Origin: an uncultured Bacteroidales bacterium
GTDB lineage: Bacteria; Bacteroidota; Bacteroidia; Bacteroidales; UBA932
Reading direction: 5' to 3'
NCBI GenBank assembly: GCA_900545245.1
Contig: UQYV01000011.1
Location: 1-64,000, forward strand
DNA length: 64,000 nt
Part shown: positions 8,018-17,973 of the stretch, one piece after another
Layout: each line of letters opens with the position of its first letter
Numbering within the stretch: position 1 is the first letter of the stretch
The notes under the pieces: model-generated
Told to the model about the DNA's origin: nothing
What the model saw: the letters and a program-made list of their open reading frames with translations, nothing else
Database searches by the model: none
Program-made: the position numbers and the translations under genes

Positions 8018-10357
8018 ATGAGAACAGTTTTCAACATAGCAAAGAATGAACTTCGGCAGCTTTTCTGTTCGCCGATTGCGTGGATTCTTCTCGTGATTTT
8101 CTACGTTCAGACGGGTCTGAAGTTCTCTGAGACACTCACCGGCATAATCCGTTTTACTTCACTCGGGCTCACTGCGAGGGAAATTACATCGCAGTTGTTC
8201 AGCGGCACTTGGTCAGGAATATACCCTGCCGTCCAGGCGTGGCTCTATCTCTATATTCCTCTTCTTACTATGGGTCTTATGAACCGAGAGAAGACCTATG
8301 GTACCGACCGTCTGCTGCTTTCCTCTCCTATTTCGGGACGCCAAGTCGTGCTTGGAAAATTCCTGTCGATGGCGATATACGGTCTTGTGATGATGTCGAG
8401 CCTAATAATCCAGATAGTTTTCTGCACAGTCACGGTAGATCATATAGATATAGGGCCGGTTCTTTCCGGATTTTTGGGGCTGTATCTCCTTCTTCTGGCA
8501 TATTCGTCCATAGGAATATTCATGTCGTCTCTCACGAGCTACCAAATCATCGCCGCTGTAGGGACTGTGGCAGTTCTGTTCGGAATGAACTGGCTCACTG
8601 GCGTCGGACAGGAAATACCGGTTCTGAGGGAAATTACCTATTGGGCGGGAATATCCGGACGCGCGGGAACGTTTATTCGTGGAATGATATGTAGCGAAGA
8701 CGTCATTTATTTCCTTGCCGTCGTCAGCCTTTTCCTATGCCTCACCATACTTCGTCAGCGGCATGAGGTGAAGTCGGAAATCCGTTCGAGAAAGTTTCGG
8801 GAATATTCCGTTGTGGTGCTTGTGTTCTGTGCGGTGGGATTCTTCAGCAGTCGTCCGTATGCCAAGTTCTATCTGGACACAACGGCGACAAAGTCCAACA
8901 CGCTGACGGCCGAAAGTCAGGAGGTGATGAAAAAACTCGACGGACCGCTTACAATAACGACCTATGTCAATTTGCTCGGAAACGATCTCTATACGGCTCT
9001 CCCGAGGAATTACACAAGGGACGTGGACCGTTTCTCGTGGTACACCCGATTCAAACCGGAGATAAGGATGAAATATGTCTATTATTGGCATGAGTCGGAA
9101 AGTAATCCTTTGAATAATAAACGTTTCGCGGGGCTTGATGCCGAGGGAAAGGCCAAAAGGATGGCTGAAATATGCCGTGTAAACTACAAGCGTTTCCTTA
9201 CTCCCGATCAGATCGGTGACTTTGAGTCCCGTTTAAATCTCAAGACCGAAGATTATCGTTTTCTGCGTGTAATCGAGCGCGGTGATGGTTCCTCTTCGCG
9301 ACTGAGGATGTATGAGGACCAGGAACGGCATCCGGGCGAGATGGAGATAACTGCCGCGATGAAGCGCCTTGTCTGCGATGTCCCGAAGGTCGGAATCTTG
9401 ACCGGTCACGGGGAACGCGATCCGTTTGGTATCGGGGACAATGGGTACTTCACATTTGCGAGCAGCTATACCTTCCGTCATGCGCTTGTGAACCAAGGCT
9501 TTGATGTTGATACGGTGAATCTGTCTGAAGGCGGTGTTCCGAAAGATGTTTCAATCCTTCTCATAGCCGACCCCAAGGCTGACTTCTCCCCTTCGGAGGT
9601 GGAGGAAATCAGCCGCTACATAGCTTCCGGCGGAAATGTCTTCATCGCTGGCAAACCATATAACCGGGGAAGGCTCGGATGCATCATGGATCAGTTAGGA
9701 CTTCGTTTCATTGACGGGACGCTTGTGCAGGAAAGCTCTTCTCATGCTCCTGATCTGATTGTCGCTGACATCGCTCCAGATGCAGTAAGGACATCTCCCG
9801 GATATGCCGCTTACATCGCGAAGAAAAACTGCACCGTCGGCATTGGCACTATGGGTATAGACACGACAGGGGCTTCCGACCGTGGATTCCATGCCGTTGC
9901 CGTGATGACCACGGATTCCCTCTCTACCGACACCACCCGCGTCTGGAACGAACTTCAGGTCAAAAATTTCGAAAATGACATCCCTGTCTTTAATCCGGAA
10001 AGTGGCGAAAGGATTCAGAATAGGACTCCGATACTCGTGTCCCTTGAACGCGAGGTCGCAGAAAAGTCGCAGAGAATCATTGTCCTCGGCAATGCGGACA
10101 TGATTGCCAACGGCGAGCTGATGATGTCGCGTAAAGGAATAAATGCCGCGAATTACAGCATAATAATGGAGTCGTTCCGCTTCCTCAGCGAAGGCGAATT
10201 CCCGATTTATGCACCACGTCCCTCAGGAATGGACAATGCCCTCAGACACATTGACCGTTTCTCGAAGAAACCGATAAGGTGGACTTTCGGAGCCATATTG
10301 CCTCTGATTCTTCTCCTTCTCGGCTCGTTCATAATCGTCAGCAGGAAAAGCAGGTAA
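8018..10357 (+). CDS. GldF/GldG-type fusion permease, second copy
   Basis: A 779-residue paralogue of the preceding gene with the same order: ABC-2 membrane domain (residues about 1-260), GldG-like extracytoplasmic domain with VGILTGHGERD, and a C-terminal membrane segment ending RKSR. Shared stretches such as YSSIGIFMSSLTSYQ and ICSEDVIYF show that the pair arose by tandem duplication. The copies differ throughout, so the duplication is old and both are probably maintained. It follows after 3 nt and precedes the MutS-like genes by 12 nt, within one operon. Confidence 0.85.
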   Translation: MRTVFNIAKNELRQLFCSPIAWILLVIFYVQTGLKFSETLTGIIRFTSLGLTAREITSQLFSGTWSGIYPAVQAWLYLYIPLLTMGLMNREKTYGTDRLLLSSPISGRQVVLGKFLSMAIYGLVMMSSLIIQIVFCTVTVDHIDIGPVLSGFLGLYLLLLAYSSIGIFMSSLTSYQIIAAVGTVAVLFGMNWLTGVGQEIPVLREITYWAGISGRAGTFIRGMICSEDVIYFLAVVSLFLCLTILRQRHEVKSEIRSRKFREYSVVVLVFCAVGFFSSRPYAKFYLDTTATKSNTLTAESQEVMKKLDGPLTITTYVNLLGNDLYTALPRNYTRDVDRFSWYTRFKPEIRMKYVYYWHESESNPLNNKRFAGLDAEGKAKRMAEICRVNYKRFLTPDQIGDFESRLNLKTEDYRFLRVIERGDGSSSRLRMYEDQERHPGEMEITAAMKRLVCDVPKVGILTGHGERDPFGIGDNGYFTFASSYTFRHALVNQGFDVDTVNLSEGGVPKDVSILLIADPKADFSPSEVEEISRYIASGGNVFIAGKPYNRGRLGCIMDQLGLRFIDGTLVQESSSHAPDLIVADIAPDAVRTSPGYAAYIAKKNCTVGIGTMGIDTTGASDRGFHAVAVMTTDSLSTDTTRVWNELQVKNFENDIPVFNPESGERIQNRTPILVSLEREVAEKSQRIIVLGNADMIANGELMMSRKGINAANYSIIMESFRFLSEGEFPIYAPRPSGMDNALRHIDRFSKKPIRWTFGAILPLILLLLGSFIIVSRKSR

Positions 10358-10369
10358 TACCCAATCTCT

Positions 10370-11728
10370 ATGTCAAAGGAAAAGTTTTATACAGACAGGC
10401 AGACGGCCGGGGATCTGAATCTTCTCGGGAGGTTCAGGAAAGACTCGATCATCAACATATTCGACAGGACAAGAACCCGCTGCGGACGACAGCGGCTAGA
10501 AGCCATGTTCCGTTCTCCGCTCACTTTAGCCTCGGAAATAAATGCACGCGCTGAACTTGTCGGTTGGTTTCGGGAATGCAGCGCGGAGATGTTTCTCACG
10601 GAAGAAGATGTCGAAGCCGTCGAGTTCTATATGGGTTTCCGTCCTTCGTCGGGAAAGGCCGGGGCACTCGCGGACATGCTGCTGTGCCGTGCCAGGCAGA
10701 TTGTGCTCGGAGTGCCTTCATGGCAGAAGGTGCTTGATGGGATAGCGGCGGTGTCGTCTGTGATTGTCCGCACTGACAGGCTGCTGTCATCGCTTCCAGC
10801 AGAAGGCTGCCCGGTTACAGAGGAAATCGGAGAGTTCAGGAAGGCATTCCCGGAAGCATTTGTCCGAGAACTTGAGACAGTCTGTTCTGGAGAACTTTCT
10901 TTCAAAAAGGCCGTTTCGCTTGACCGTAGGCTTAGGGTAGGAAAGCGTGCACAGATTGGAGAGATGATGGAACTGCTATATGATATGGATGTCTGGATTT
11001 CAGTCTCGTCAGTCGCGGCCGACCGGGGGTTCTGTACCGCCGAGGCCGTGGATTCTAAGGACAGTTTCATAGAGATTGAGAATGTTCATCATCCGGTACT
11101 CAAGTCTGCGGTTCCCAATGATATCCGAATGGATAGCCGTTCAAACGTCTTTTTCCTCACAGGGGTGAACATGGCGGGAAAATCTACGTTTATGAAATCA
11201 GTGGCGATTGCCCTTTATCTGGCACAAATGGGTTTTCCCGTTCCTGCGACCGCGATGCGCTTCACTCCTATGGACGGACTCGTCACCTCAATCAACGTCT
11301 CGGACAACATCAGTCTCGGTTACAGCCACTTCTATGCGGAAGTGCTGCGCGTCAAGGGTATAGCTGAAAAAGTCGGTGAGGGGAAGCGACTTTTCGTCGT
11401 TTTCGACGAACTTTTCAAGGGCACGAACGTGAAGGACGCCTATGACGCTACTCTTGCGGTGACGCAGGCCTTTGCGAGTCACAATGGCTGTCTCTACATA
11501 ATCTCGACCCACATTGTCGAAGTGGCTTCTGCCCTTGAGGAAAACTGCAGCAACGTCCGCTTCCGCTGTCTTCCGTCCGAGATGGAAGATGGCCGCCTTG
11601 TTTACCATTACAAGCTTCATGACGGCATATCCTCCGACCGCCACGGAATGACCATCATCCGCAACGAACATATCCTCGATATATTGAAGGGAAGCGACGT
11701 TCCGACCGATGATGGCGAGCGTCTTTAG
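10370..11728 (+). CDS. MutS-like ATPase without mismatch-recognition domain, first copy
   Basis: A 452-residue MutS-related protein. The C-terminal half is the MutS ATPase: Walker A TGVNMAGKSTFMKS, then NISLGYSHFYAEV, Walker B FVVFDELFKGTNVKDAYDA and STHIVEVA. The N-terminal half corresponds to the helical core/lever region. The mismatch-binding domain I of true MutS is absent, so it is unlikely to start mismatch repair. Such short MutS relatives occur in Bacteroidota and their job is not established to my knowledge. It sits 12 nt downstream of the permeases and 42 nt upstream of a paralogue. Confidence 0.85.
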   Translation: MSKEKFYTDRQTAGDLNLLGRFRKDSIINIFDRTRTRCGRQRLEAMFRSPLTLASEINARAELVGWFRECSAEMFLTEEDVEAVEFYMGFRPSSGKAGALADMLLCRARQIVLGVPSWQKVLDGIAAVSSVIVRTDRLLSSLPAEGCPVTEEIGEFRKAFPEAFVRELETVCSGELSFKKAVSLDRRLRVGKRAQIGEMMELLYDMDVWISVSSVAADRGFCTAEAVDSKDSFIEIENVHHPVLKSAVPNDIRMDSRSNVFFLTGVNMAGKSTFMKSVAIALYLAQMGFPVPATAMRFTPMDGLVTSINVSDNISLGYSHFYAEVLRVKGIAEKVGEGKRLFVVFDELFKGTNVKDAYDATLAVTQAFASHNGCLYIISTHIVEVASALEENCSNVRFRCLPSEMEDGRLVYHYKLHDGISSDRHGMTIIRNEHILDILKGSDVPTDDGERL

Positions 11729-11770
11729 AACTGGAATGCAGAAGTCGGAAATATATAACTATTTGGATAT

Positions 11771-13093
11771 ATGAGCTTTATAATAGACAAGCAAACACTT
11801 GAAGACCTCGGGATATTTTCCCGCAACAAGAAGACTTCGATTTTCGCCATATACGATTCGACGCGGACGAGGGGAGGCTCACGCATGCTTGAGGAAATGT
11901 TCGCTAATCCTCTTGATAATGTGGGGCTCATTTCCCGCCGCTCATCCGTGATTGCGTGGTTTCGCGAAAATAGGATAACGTTTCCTTTTCCGAAGGCACT
12001 TCTTGATGCATCTGAACAGTATCTTGCGGTGACGGACGAACGCACAATGCTCTCCGGTGAGAAGCATCCGTTCCTGAAGTCTCTCGAGCGCATTGTCCGG
12101 AAAGACAGCCAATTGGAGCAGATGGTTACTGGAATCGGTGCGACTGTGAGGATTTTCGGACTTCTTGACGTGTTCATGTCCGGGCTTTCTGCGACAGGAG
12201 AGCTTGAAAGTCTGTTCCCGGAACTTGGGGAGGCGCGAAAGACAATCGCTGATCCCGATTTCTCGGCTGTGCGCGCGCTCGCCGGCAAGAAAAAACTGAC
12301 GGTTGCGGAGGCGTCCGACATTGACGGAACGTTGAGGTACAGGCACCATGACAAAGTACGTCTGCTTTTGGATTTTGTCTATCTTCTTGACGTCTACATA
12401 TCTGTGGCAGGAACAGCTTCCTCAAGGGGATTCGTTTCAGCAGAGGCTTTGCCTAAGGAGGACAATGTGTTGGAACTCACGGGTGTGTTCCATCCGGCTT
12501 TGGCCCATCCTGTATCCAATGACCTGAATGTCACCGGCGACTGCAATGTGATCTTCCTCACTGGCGCGAACATGGCCGGCAAGTCAACCTTCATGAAGAC
12601 TCTCGGCATCGCTGTCTTCCTCGCGCATCTCGGATTTCCGGTCCCGGCCAAGTCTATGCGCTTTTCCGTGCGCGACGGCCTTTTCACGACAATTAATCTT
12701 CCGGATGCTCTGAACCGGGGCTACAGTCACTTCTATGCTGAGGTTCGGCGTCTGCGAAAGGTTGCACAGACCGTCCGCCGCTACCCGCATACAGTCGTGA
12801 TTTTCGACGAACTGTTTCGCGGGACCAACGTCAAAGACGCCTTTGACGCCACAGTTGCTGTCACCGAGGCATTCTCCGAGATAAAGGGAAGCATCTTTCT
12901 CATCTCGACCCACATCATCGAGGCCGGAGAGGAACTGAAGAAACATTGCGGCAACATATCATATCTCTATCTTCCGACAGAAATGGACGGAAGCAGACCG
13001 GTCTACACTTACAGACTGAAAGAGGGGATAACCTCCGACCGTCACGGTATGGTGATAATCAGGAACGAGGGGATATTGGACATATTGCGTTGA
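11771..13093 (+). CDS. MutS-like ATPase without mismatch-recognition domain, second copy
   Basis: A 440-residue paralogue of the preceding gene with Walker A TGANMAGKSTFMKT, NRGYSHFYAEV, Walker B VVIFDELFRGTNVKDAFDA and STHIIEAG. The N-terminal part is again only the MutS core region without domain I. MutS ATPases act as dimers, so the two tandem products may form a heterodimer. It is the last gene of the operon that begins with the ABC ATPase at 4762; the next gene has its own promoter. Confidence 0.85.
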   Translation: MSFIIDKQTLEDLGIFSRNKKTSIFAIYDSTRTRGGSRMLEEMFANPLDNVGLISRRSSVIAWFRENRITFPFPKALLDASEQYLAVTDERTMLSGEKHPFLKSLERIVRKDSQLEQMVTGIGATVRIFGLLDVFMSGLSATGELESLFPELGEARKTIADPDFSAVRALAGKKKLTVAEASDIDGTLRYRHHDKVRLLLDFVYLLDVYISVAGTASSRGFVSAEALPKEDNVLELTGVFHPALAHPVSNDLNVTGDCNVIFLTGANMAGKSTFMKTLGIAVFLAHLGFPVPAKSMRFSVRDGLFTTINLPDALNRGYSHFYAEVRRLRKVAQTVRRYPHTVVIFDELFRGTNVKDAFDATVAVTEAFSEIKGSIFLISTHIIEAGEELKKHCGNISYLYLPTEMDGSRPVYTYRLKEGITSDRHGMVIIRNEGILDILR

Positions 13094-13114
13094 TAATATA
13101 CCTACATTTGGGGA

Positions 13115-13145
13115 TTGCCGTAATGTCCCCGATTGTCTATTTTTG
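13115..13145 (+). promoter_or_regulatory. Promoter of the first SusC/SusD operon
   Basis: -33 TTG at 13115-13117, 20-bp spacer, -7 TATTTTTG at 13138-13145, giving a leader of about 50 nt. The leader carries ATGGCG (13162) and GTAGTAGTG (13183), which recur in the same order before the second susC start. Confidence 0.5.
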
Positions 13146-13198
13146 TAAATCTTTGCGGAATATGGCGACGCCTTGTCCGCATGTAGTAGTGTACGTGT

Positions 13199-16100
13199 AT
13201 GAGTGTCCTTAATTTGAAAAAACGTGCTGTTTCCTTTGCCATTGTGGCGACTCTGACGCTTCTTTACGCGGCAGGATTGGCAGCGCAGGGAGTCCAGGGG
13301 GGAGCAGAATTCGTAGCAGGCCGGGTCACTGATAAAATGACCGGAGAACCGCTCCCGGGGGTGTTTGTCCTGTTTCAGGGCTATACCTACGGAGCGATGA
13401 CAGATGACAACGGCTACTATTCGCTCAAGCGTCCGGAAAAAGGCGGAACTCTCGAGTTCTCTTGTCTCGGATATGAGACCAAGCGTGTGAAGATCAACCA
13501 GCACGCGAAGTTGGACGTGGCACTTGTTGAGGCAAAGGAAAGTCTGGATGATGTCATAGTTACGGGATATGCTCCAATCCGTAAGGAAGGATTTTCTGGA
13601 AATACCACGAAAATCAAAAAAGATGAGCTCATAAAGGTCAATCCGAACAATTTCATATCGGCAATCCAGACATTCGATCCTTCTTTCCGAATAAAGGAGA
13701 ACATAAGCGCAGGCTCCAACCCGAACTCCGTCCCCGACGTGACCTTGCGCGGACAGACCAGCGTATCTTCGCTTGATGCCTCGGACATATCCAAGCAGTC
13801 ACTCAGCGGAAGCGCTAACCTCCCGATATTTATACTCGACGGATTTGAGGTAGACGTCCAGAAGATCTTCGACCTCGACCCTACTCGTATCCATAGCGTC
13901 AACATTCTCAAGGACGCGGCTGCCACGGCACTCTATGGCTCACGGGCTGCAAACGGAGTCGTTGTCGTCGAACTCCGTTCCCCACAGGCAGGTCAGCTCC
14001 GGCTTCAGTACAACACAACACTCACCCTTGAGGTCCCTGATCTGTCGTCATACAACCTTATGAACGCGAGCGAGAAACTTGAGGCAGAGAGGCTTGCCGG
14101 GCTTTACGACAGCTCGACACCTTGGGTGGATTCCTACACGGACGGATACTATCAGAGGATGAATAACATCATCCGTGGCGTGGACACCTATTGGCTCGCG
14201 CTCGGACTGCGCAACTCGTTCAACCAGAGACACGCGATCTACATCGACGGCGGAGAGAACGATGTGCGCTGGGGAATAGAACTTAACTATTCTGGGAACA
14301 ATGGCGTCATGAGGCATTCGTCGAGGAACGTCACCGATGCCGGGTTCTACGTCGACTACCGCATAGGCAAATTCCAGATTAAGAACAAGGCAACATTCTC
14401 GTTCAGCGGCAGTTCCGACCTTCCTTTCAACTCGTTCAGTGACTATTCCCATCTTCAGCCCTATATGAGGGTGTATGACGATGACGGGAACTATCTGCGT
14501 CGGCTCGAAAGCATCGACGGCTATTCCGGCTCACTTGTGAACCCTCTGTACGAAATCAACAACTATCGGAGCTACAGCAAGTCGGAGTATAACGAGATAA
14601 TAGACAACCTTCTTGTCAACTGGGATATAATCAAGGGACTGCGCCTGCGGCTTCAGATGTCGGCTACCATAAAACGCAATAGTTCTGAAACTTACAAGGA
14701 TCCGGCCTCATCGTCCTATGGTACGGGAAATCTCGCGCTCAACGGAGATAAGAGCACGACTTCAGGGGATAGCAACAAGCTCGACGGTACGCTCCAGCTG
14801 ATGTACAATGCCAGTATCAAGGGGCATAATCTGAACCTGAACCTCTCGACCAACATCCGCACGACCAAGTACGAGACCGAGTCCGCTTCTTATCAGGGAT
14901 TTCCTGGCGGTGACCTCACTTCGACCAACTACGCCTCGCAGATTGTCGGCAAACCGTCTGTGAGCGACAGCCGCACAAGGCTCGTTGGCTTCCTGCTCAC
15001 GGGTAACTATACCTGGAACGACATCTACTTCGCCGACCTCACGGGACGTCTCGACGGCTCCTCCGAGTTCGGCTCCAATCGCAGATGGTCGATGTTCTGG
15101 GCAACCGGAGCCGGCATCAACATCCATAACTACGACTTCCTCAAGAAAAACCAAGTGATTTCCACTCTCAAATTCAGGGCATCTTATGGACTCACGGGAA
15201 AGACGAACTTTTCGCAGTATGCCGCCCGAAACCTCTACAACCTTGACACAAGCTCGTGGTTCCCGACCGGCTATGGCGTGTTCCTCTCGCAAATGGGCAA
15301 CCCTGACCTGAATTGGGAACGCACCTACCAGCTTGACTATGGCGGTGAGCTCGGACTGTGGAAAGACAGGGTACATCTCAAGGTTTCGGCATATAGTCAG
15401 CGCACTGTGGATCTCATCACCGACTTTGCGCTTGCCTCTTCAACCGGCTTTTCCTCCCACAAGGAGAATATGGGTGTGGTGAAGAACAACGGAATCGAGC
15501 TCGATTTGCGCGTGCGCCTCTACCAAGACCGGGACTGGCTGCTCTCCATCTTCGGCAATTTCGCCCGCAACCGCAACACCGTGGTCGAGATTTCCGAGGC
15601 TATGCAGGCTTACAACAAAAAGGTGGAAGAGATATTCAAGAACTACAATCCTTCCACTACCTCTGACAGCCAGTACTCGAAGCCCTATCTGAAATACTAC
15701 GAGGGCGCATCTATGACGGCTATAGCAGGTATGAAGTCCCTCGGAATCAGCCCCTCCAACGGAAAGGAAATCTTTCTCAAGCCCAACGGCGAGGTTACCG
15801 ACAAATGGGCGGCGGAGGACTGGCAGGTAATCGGCGACACCGCCCCGAAGGGCCAGGGATCCTTCGGTCTCACGGCGGCATGGCGGCAATGGTCCATATT
15901 CACCTCATTCCTCTACCATTTTGGCGGCGACGCTTACAACAGCACGCTCGTTGATTATGTGGAGAACGTGAATCTCGCGAAAGAAAACGTTGACCGCCGA
16001 GTCCTTCTTGAACGCTGGCAGAAGCCTGGGGACATCACCACCATGAAGGACATCCGGGACAGAAATGTCACCACAGGCGCCACCTCACGCTTCGTCCAGA

Positions 16101-16300
16101 AGGACAACACATTGCAGTTCAGCTCTATAACCCTGAGCTATGACTTCAAACCAGAACTCTTGCGCAAGGCACATATCGGAATGTGCCGCCTCTCCCTCGT
16201 CGCAAACGATATCTTCTACCTGTCTTCGATACGCCGTGAACGTGGACTTTCGTATCCATATTCCCGTTCGTTCAGTTTTTCGATGAATATTTCGTTTTAA
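13199..16300 (+). CDS. SusC/RagA-family TonB-linked outer-membrane importer
   Basis: A 1033-residue outer-membrane transporter. A signal peptide (about residues 1-30, ending near LAAQG) is followed by a carboxypeptidase-regulatory-like domain (about 40-110), the plug with VIVTGYAPIRKEGFSG and ILKDAAATALYGSRAANGVV, and a 22-strand barrel ending in an aromatic-rich C-terminus (SFSMNISF). It should pair with the SusD lipoprotein 16 nt downstream and take energy from TonB. The associated DUF4843 and PKD-like lipoproteins resemble loci assigned to peptide rather than glycan uptake in Bacteroides. No glycosidase, peptidase or sigma/anti-sigma pair is next to it, so the substrate stays open. Confidence 0.93.
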   Translation: MSVLNLKKRAVSFAIVATLTLLYAAGLAAQGVQGGAEFVAGRVTDKMTGEPLPGVFVLFQGYTYGAMTDDNGYYSLKRPEKGGTLEFSCLGYETKRVKINQHAKLDVALVEAKESLDDVIVTGYAPIRKEGFSGNTTKIKKDELIKVNPNNFISAIQTFDPSFRIKENISAGSNPNSVPDVTLRGQTSVSSLDASDISKQSLSGSANLPIFILDGFEVDVQKIFDLDPTRIHSVNILKDAAATALYGSRAANGVVVVELRSPQAGQLRLQYNTTLTLEVPDLSSYNLMNASEKLEAERLAGLYDSSTPWVDSYTDGYYQRMNNIIRGVDTYWLALGLRNSFNQRHAIYIDGGENDVRWGIELNYSGNNGVMRHSSRNVTDAGFYVDYRIGKFQIKNKATFSFSGSSDLPFNSFSDYSHLQPYMRVYDDDGNYLRRLESIDGYSGSLVNPLYEINNYRSYSKSEYNEIIDNLLVNWDIIKGLRLRLQMSATIKRNSSETYKDPASSSYGTGNLALNGDKSTTSGDSNKLDGTLQLMYNASIKGHNLNLNLSTNIRTTKYETESASYQGFPGGDLTSTNYASQIVGKPSVSDSRTRLVGFLLTGNYTWNDIYFADLTGRLDGSSEFGSNRRWSMFWATGAGINIHNYDFLKKNQVISTLKFRASYGLTGKTNFSQYAARNLYNLDTSSWFPTGYGVFLSQMGNPDLNWERTYQLDYGGELGLWKDRVHLKVSAYSQRTVDLITDFALASSTGFSSHKENMGVVKNNGIELDLRVRLYQDRDWLLSIFGNFARNRNTVVEISEAMQAYNKKVEEIFKNYNPSTTSDSQYSKPYLKYYEGASMTAIAGMKSLGISPSNGKEIFLKPNGEVTDKWAAEDWQVIGDTAPKGQGSFGLTAAWRQWSIFTSFLYHFGGDAYNSTLVDYVENVNLAKENVDRRVLLERWQKPGDITTMKDIRDRNVTTGATSRFVQKDNTLQFSSITLSYDFKPELLRKAHIGMCRLSLVANDIFYLSSIRRERGLSYPYSRSFSFSMNISF

Positions 16301-16316
16301 GTAAGAAGTTGGCTAT

Positions 16317-17882
16317 ATGAAAAGGATGTATTCAAGAACACTGCTCATTTTCACGACGGCCGTTCTAGCCCTCTCGTGCGATTGGTTGAATGTGACTCCG
16401 TCCAACGCGGTTGACGAGGACGACCTCTTTACCACCGGCTATGGCTGCCGCAACGCGCTCAACGGCGTCTATCTCAAGCTCGGAAGCCCTAATCTCTATG
16501 GACGGAATATGAGCTGGGGACTGCTCAGCGCGGTTGCCCAAGAATATCTCACCGACGATTCCACCCAGGGCAAGAACTCTGCTCAGGTTTGCAGGGACGG
16601 AGCCGACTTCGTCTATAATTCCACGACTACAAGACCTATGGTGGAGGCCATTTGGGAAACCTCCTACTCGGTGATTGCGAACTTGAACAAGATAATCGAA
16701 CATATAGACGGAATAGATGTCCGTGAATTTGCATATGGTGAGGACGAGCGCGGGCTCATAAAGGCCGAGGCATACGCCCTGCGTGCGATGCTGCATTTTG
16801 ACCTTCTGCGCCTCTTTGCTCCTGCCCCGGCGACCAACCCGTCTGGGACCTATATTCCCTATAGGGAGGAATTTTCTTCCTCTATAGGAGAAAAACTATC
16901 CGTTAAGTCCGTGATTAATAAGGTGCTGCGCGATATTTCCCTGGCAGAGCCGGTTCTTAGGAAATTCGACGTCGAGACGCATCCCGAGGCAATGTATGCC
17001 AGCAAGATGACGGAGCCTACCACTGAAATGAACGCCCGCTATCGCTTCGACAGCAAGATTTACATCGATGATATGGGGCAGTTCTTCTGGTATCGCGGGT
17101 GGAGGATGAATTATATGGCTCTGATGGCACTGAAGGCACGCGTCTGTCTTTACGGTGGCTCTGGTTTCTACCCCAATGCCAAAGCTGCGGCATACGAGGT
17201 CTATGACGACTTCTACCGCACTAGAAAATGGGTCGGGTTCACCTCGCAGGACAATGTCGTGTGCCAAAAAGACTCACGCTATACAAAACTCTCCGATGAC
17301 GTACTTTTCGGCGCCTACTATCGTACTCTTGCAACTGATTACGATGCCTCGCTCTTCGGCTCCGACAACAATGTGAAATACCCTCTTGCCAACATCGACG
17401 CTCTCTTTGCAAGCGATAACACTGGTCTCTACAAGGACTGGCGCATGAATTACACGCTCGCGAAGACCAACTCGTCCAATACTTCGTGGTATACACTCAA
17501 GTACAGTGTTTCCACCGAGCCTGAAGTGTCTGCAATCGAGAATCCTATGATTCCAATCATGCGCATGAGTGAAATCTGCTACATCTTGGCCGAGATTGCC
17601 GCATCGGAGGGGAAGGTTTCCGAGGGGATCTCATATCTTGAGACTGTCCGTAAGGCTCGTGGTGCGGAACGTTCGCTGTCCTTGACCGTCACCACCCCGG
17701 AGCAGTTGATGGACGAGATTGTGTTGGACGCGAGAAAGGATTTCTTGTGCGAGGGAAATATGTTTTATATGTATAAACGTTTGAATTATAAGGAATTGCC
17801 GAGTTCGTCGCACCCTGGAGCGCAGAAGGATGCCTCCGCTGCATATGTTTTCCCGATTCCGACGTCCGAAAGTCCATTCTAA
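16317..17882 (+). CDS. SusD/RagB-family nutrient-binding lipoprotein
   Basis: A 521-residue surface lipoprotein that caps the SusC barrel and binds substrate. A lipoprotein signal peptide ends in the lipobox ALSC (Cys near residue 21), followed by the SusD N-terminal pattern DWLNVTPSNAVDEDDLF. TPR-like helices include RGLIKAEAYALRAMLHFDLLR, typical of RagB/SusD. The C-terminal region IMRMSEICYILAEIAASEG is the usual SusD signature. It lies 16 nt after its susC partner. Confidence 0.93.
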   Translation: MKRMYSRTLLIFTTAVLALSCDWLNVTPSNAVDEDDLFTTGYGCRNALNGVYLKLGSPNLYGRNMSWGLLSAVAQEYLTDDSTQGKNSAQVCRDGADFVYNSTTTRPMVEAIWETSYSVIANLNKIIEHIDGIDVREFAYGEDERGLIKAEAYALRAMLHFDLLRLFAPAPATNPSGTYIPYREEFSSSIGEKLSVKSVINKVLRDISLAEPVLRKFDVETHPEAMYASKMTEPTTEMNARYRFDSKIYIDDMGQFFWYRGWRMNYMALMALKARVCLYGGSGFYPNAKAAAYEVYDDFYRTRKWVGFTSQDNVVCQKDSRYTKLSDDVLFGAYYRTLATDYDASLFGSDNNVKYPLANIDALFASDNTGLYKDWRMNYTLAKTNSSNTSWYTLKYSVSTEPEVSAIENPMIPIMRMSEICYILAEIAASEGKVSEGISYLETVRKARGAERSLSLTVTTPEQLMDEIVLDARKDFLCEGNMFYMYKRLNYKELPSSSHPGAQKDASAAYVFPIPTSESPF

Positions 17883-17973
17883 TGGAAACACACCTCCATC
17901 AGAATGGGCGTATGCCTGTTTAACTCCACTCGCTTTGCGACAGATGGTGGTCTCTATCAAAAATGGAATTATT

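Noticed and set aside
4762..10357. Calling the ABC operon a gliding-motility system
   Set aside because: Other gld genes are absent here and GldA/F/G relatives are common in non-gliding Bacteroidales.
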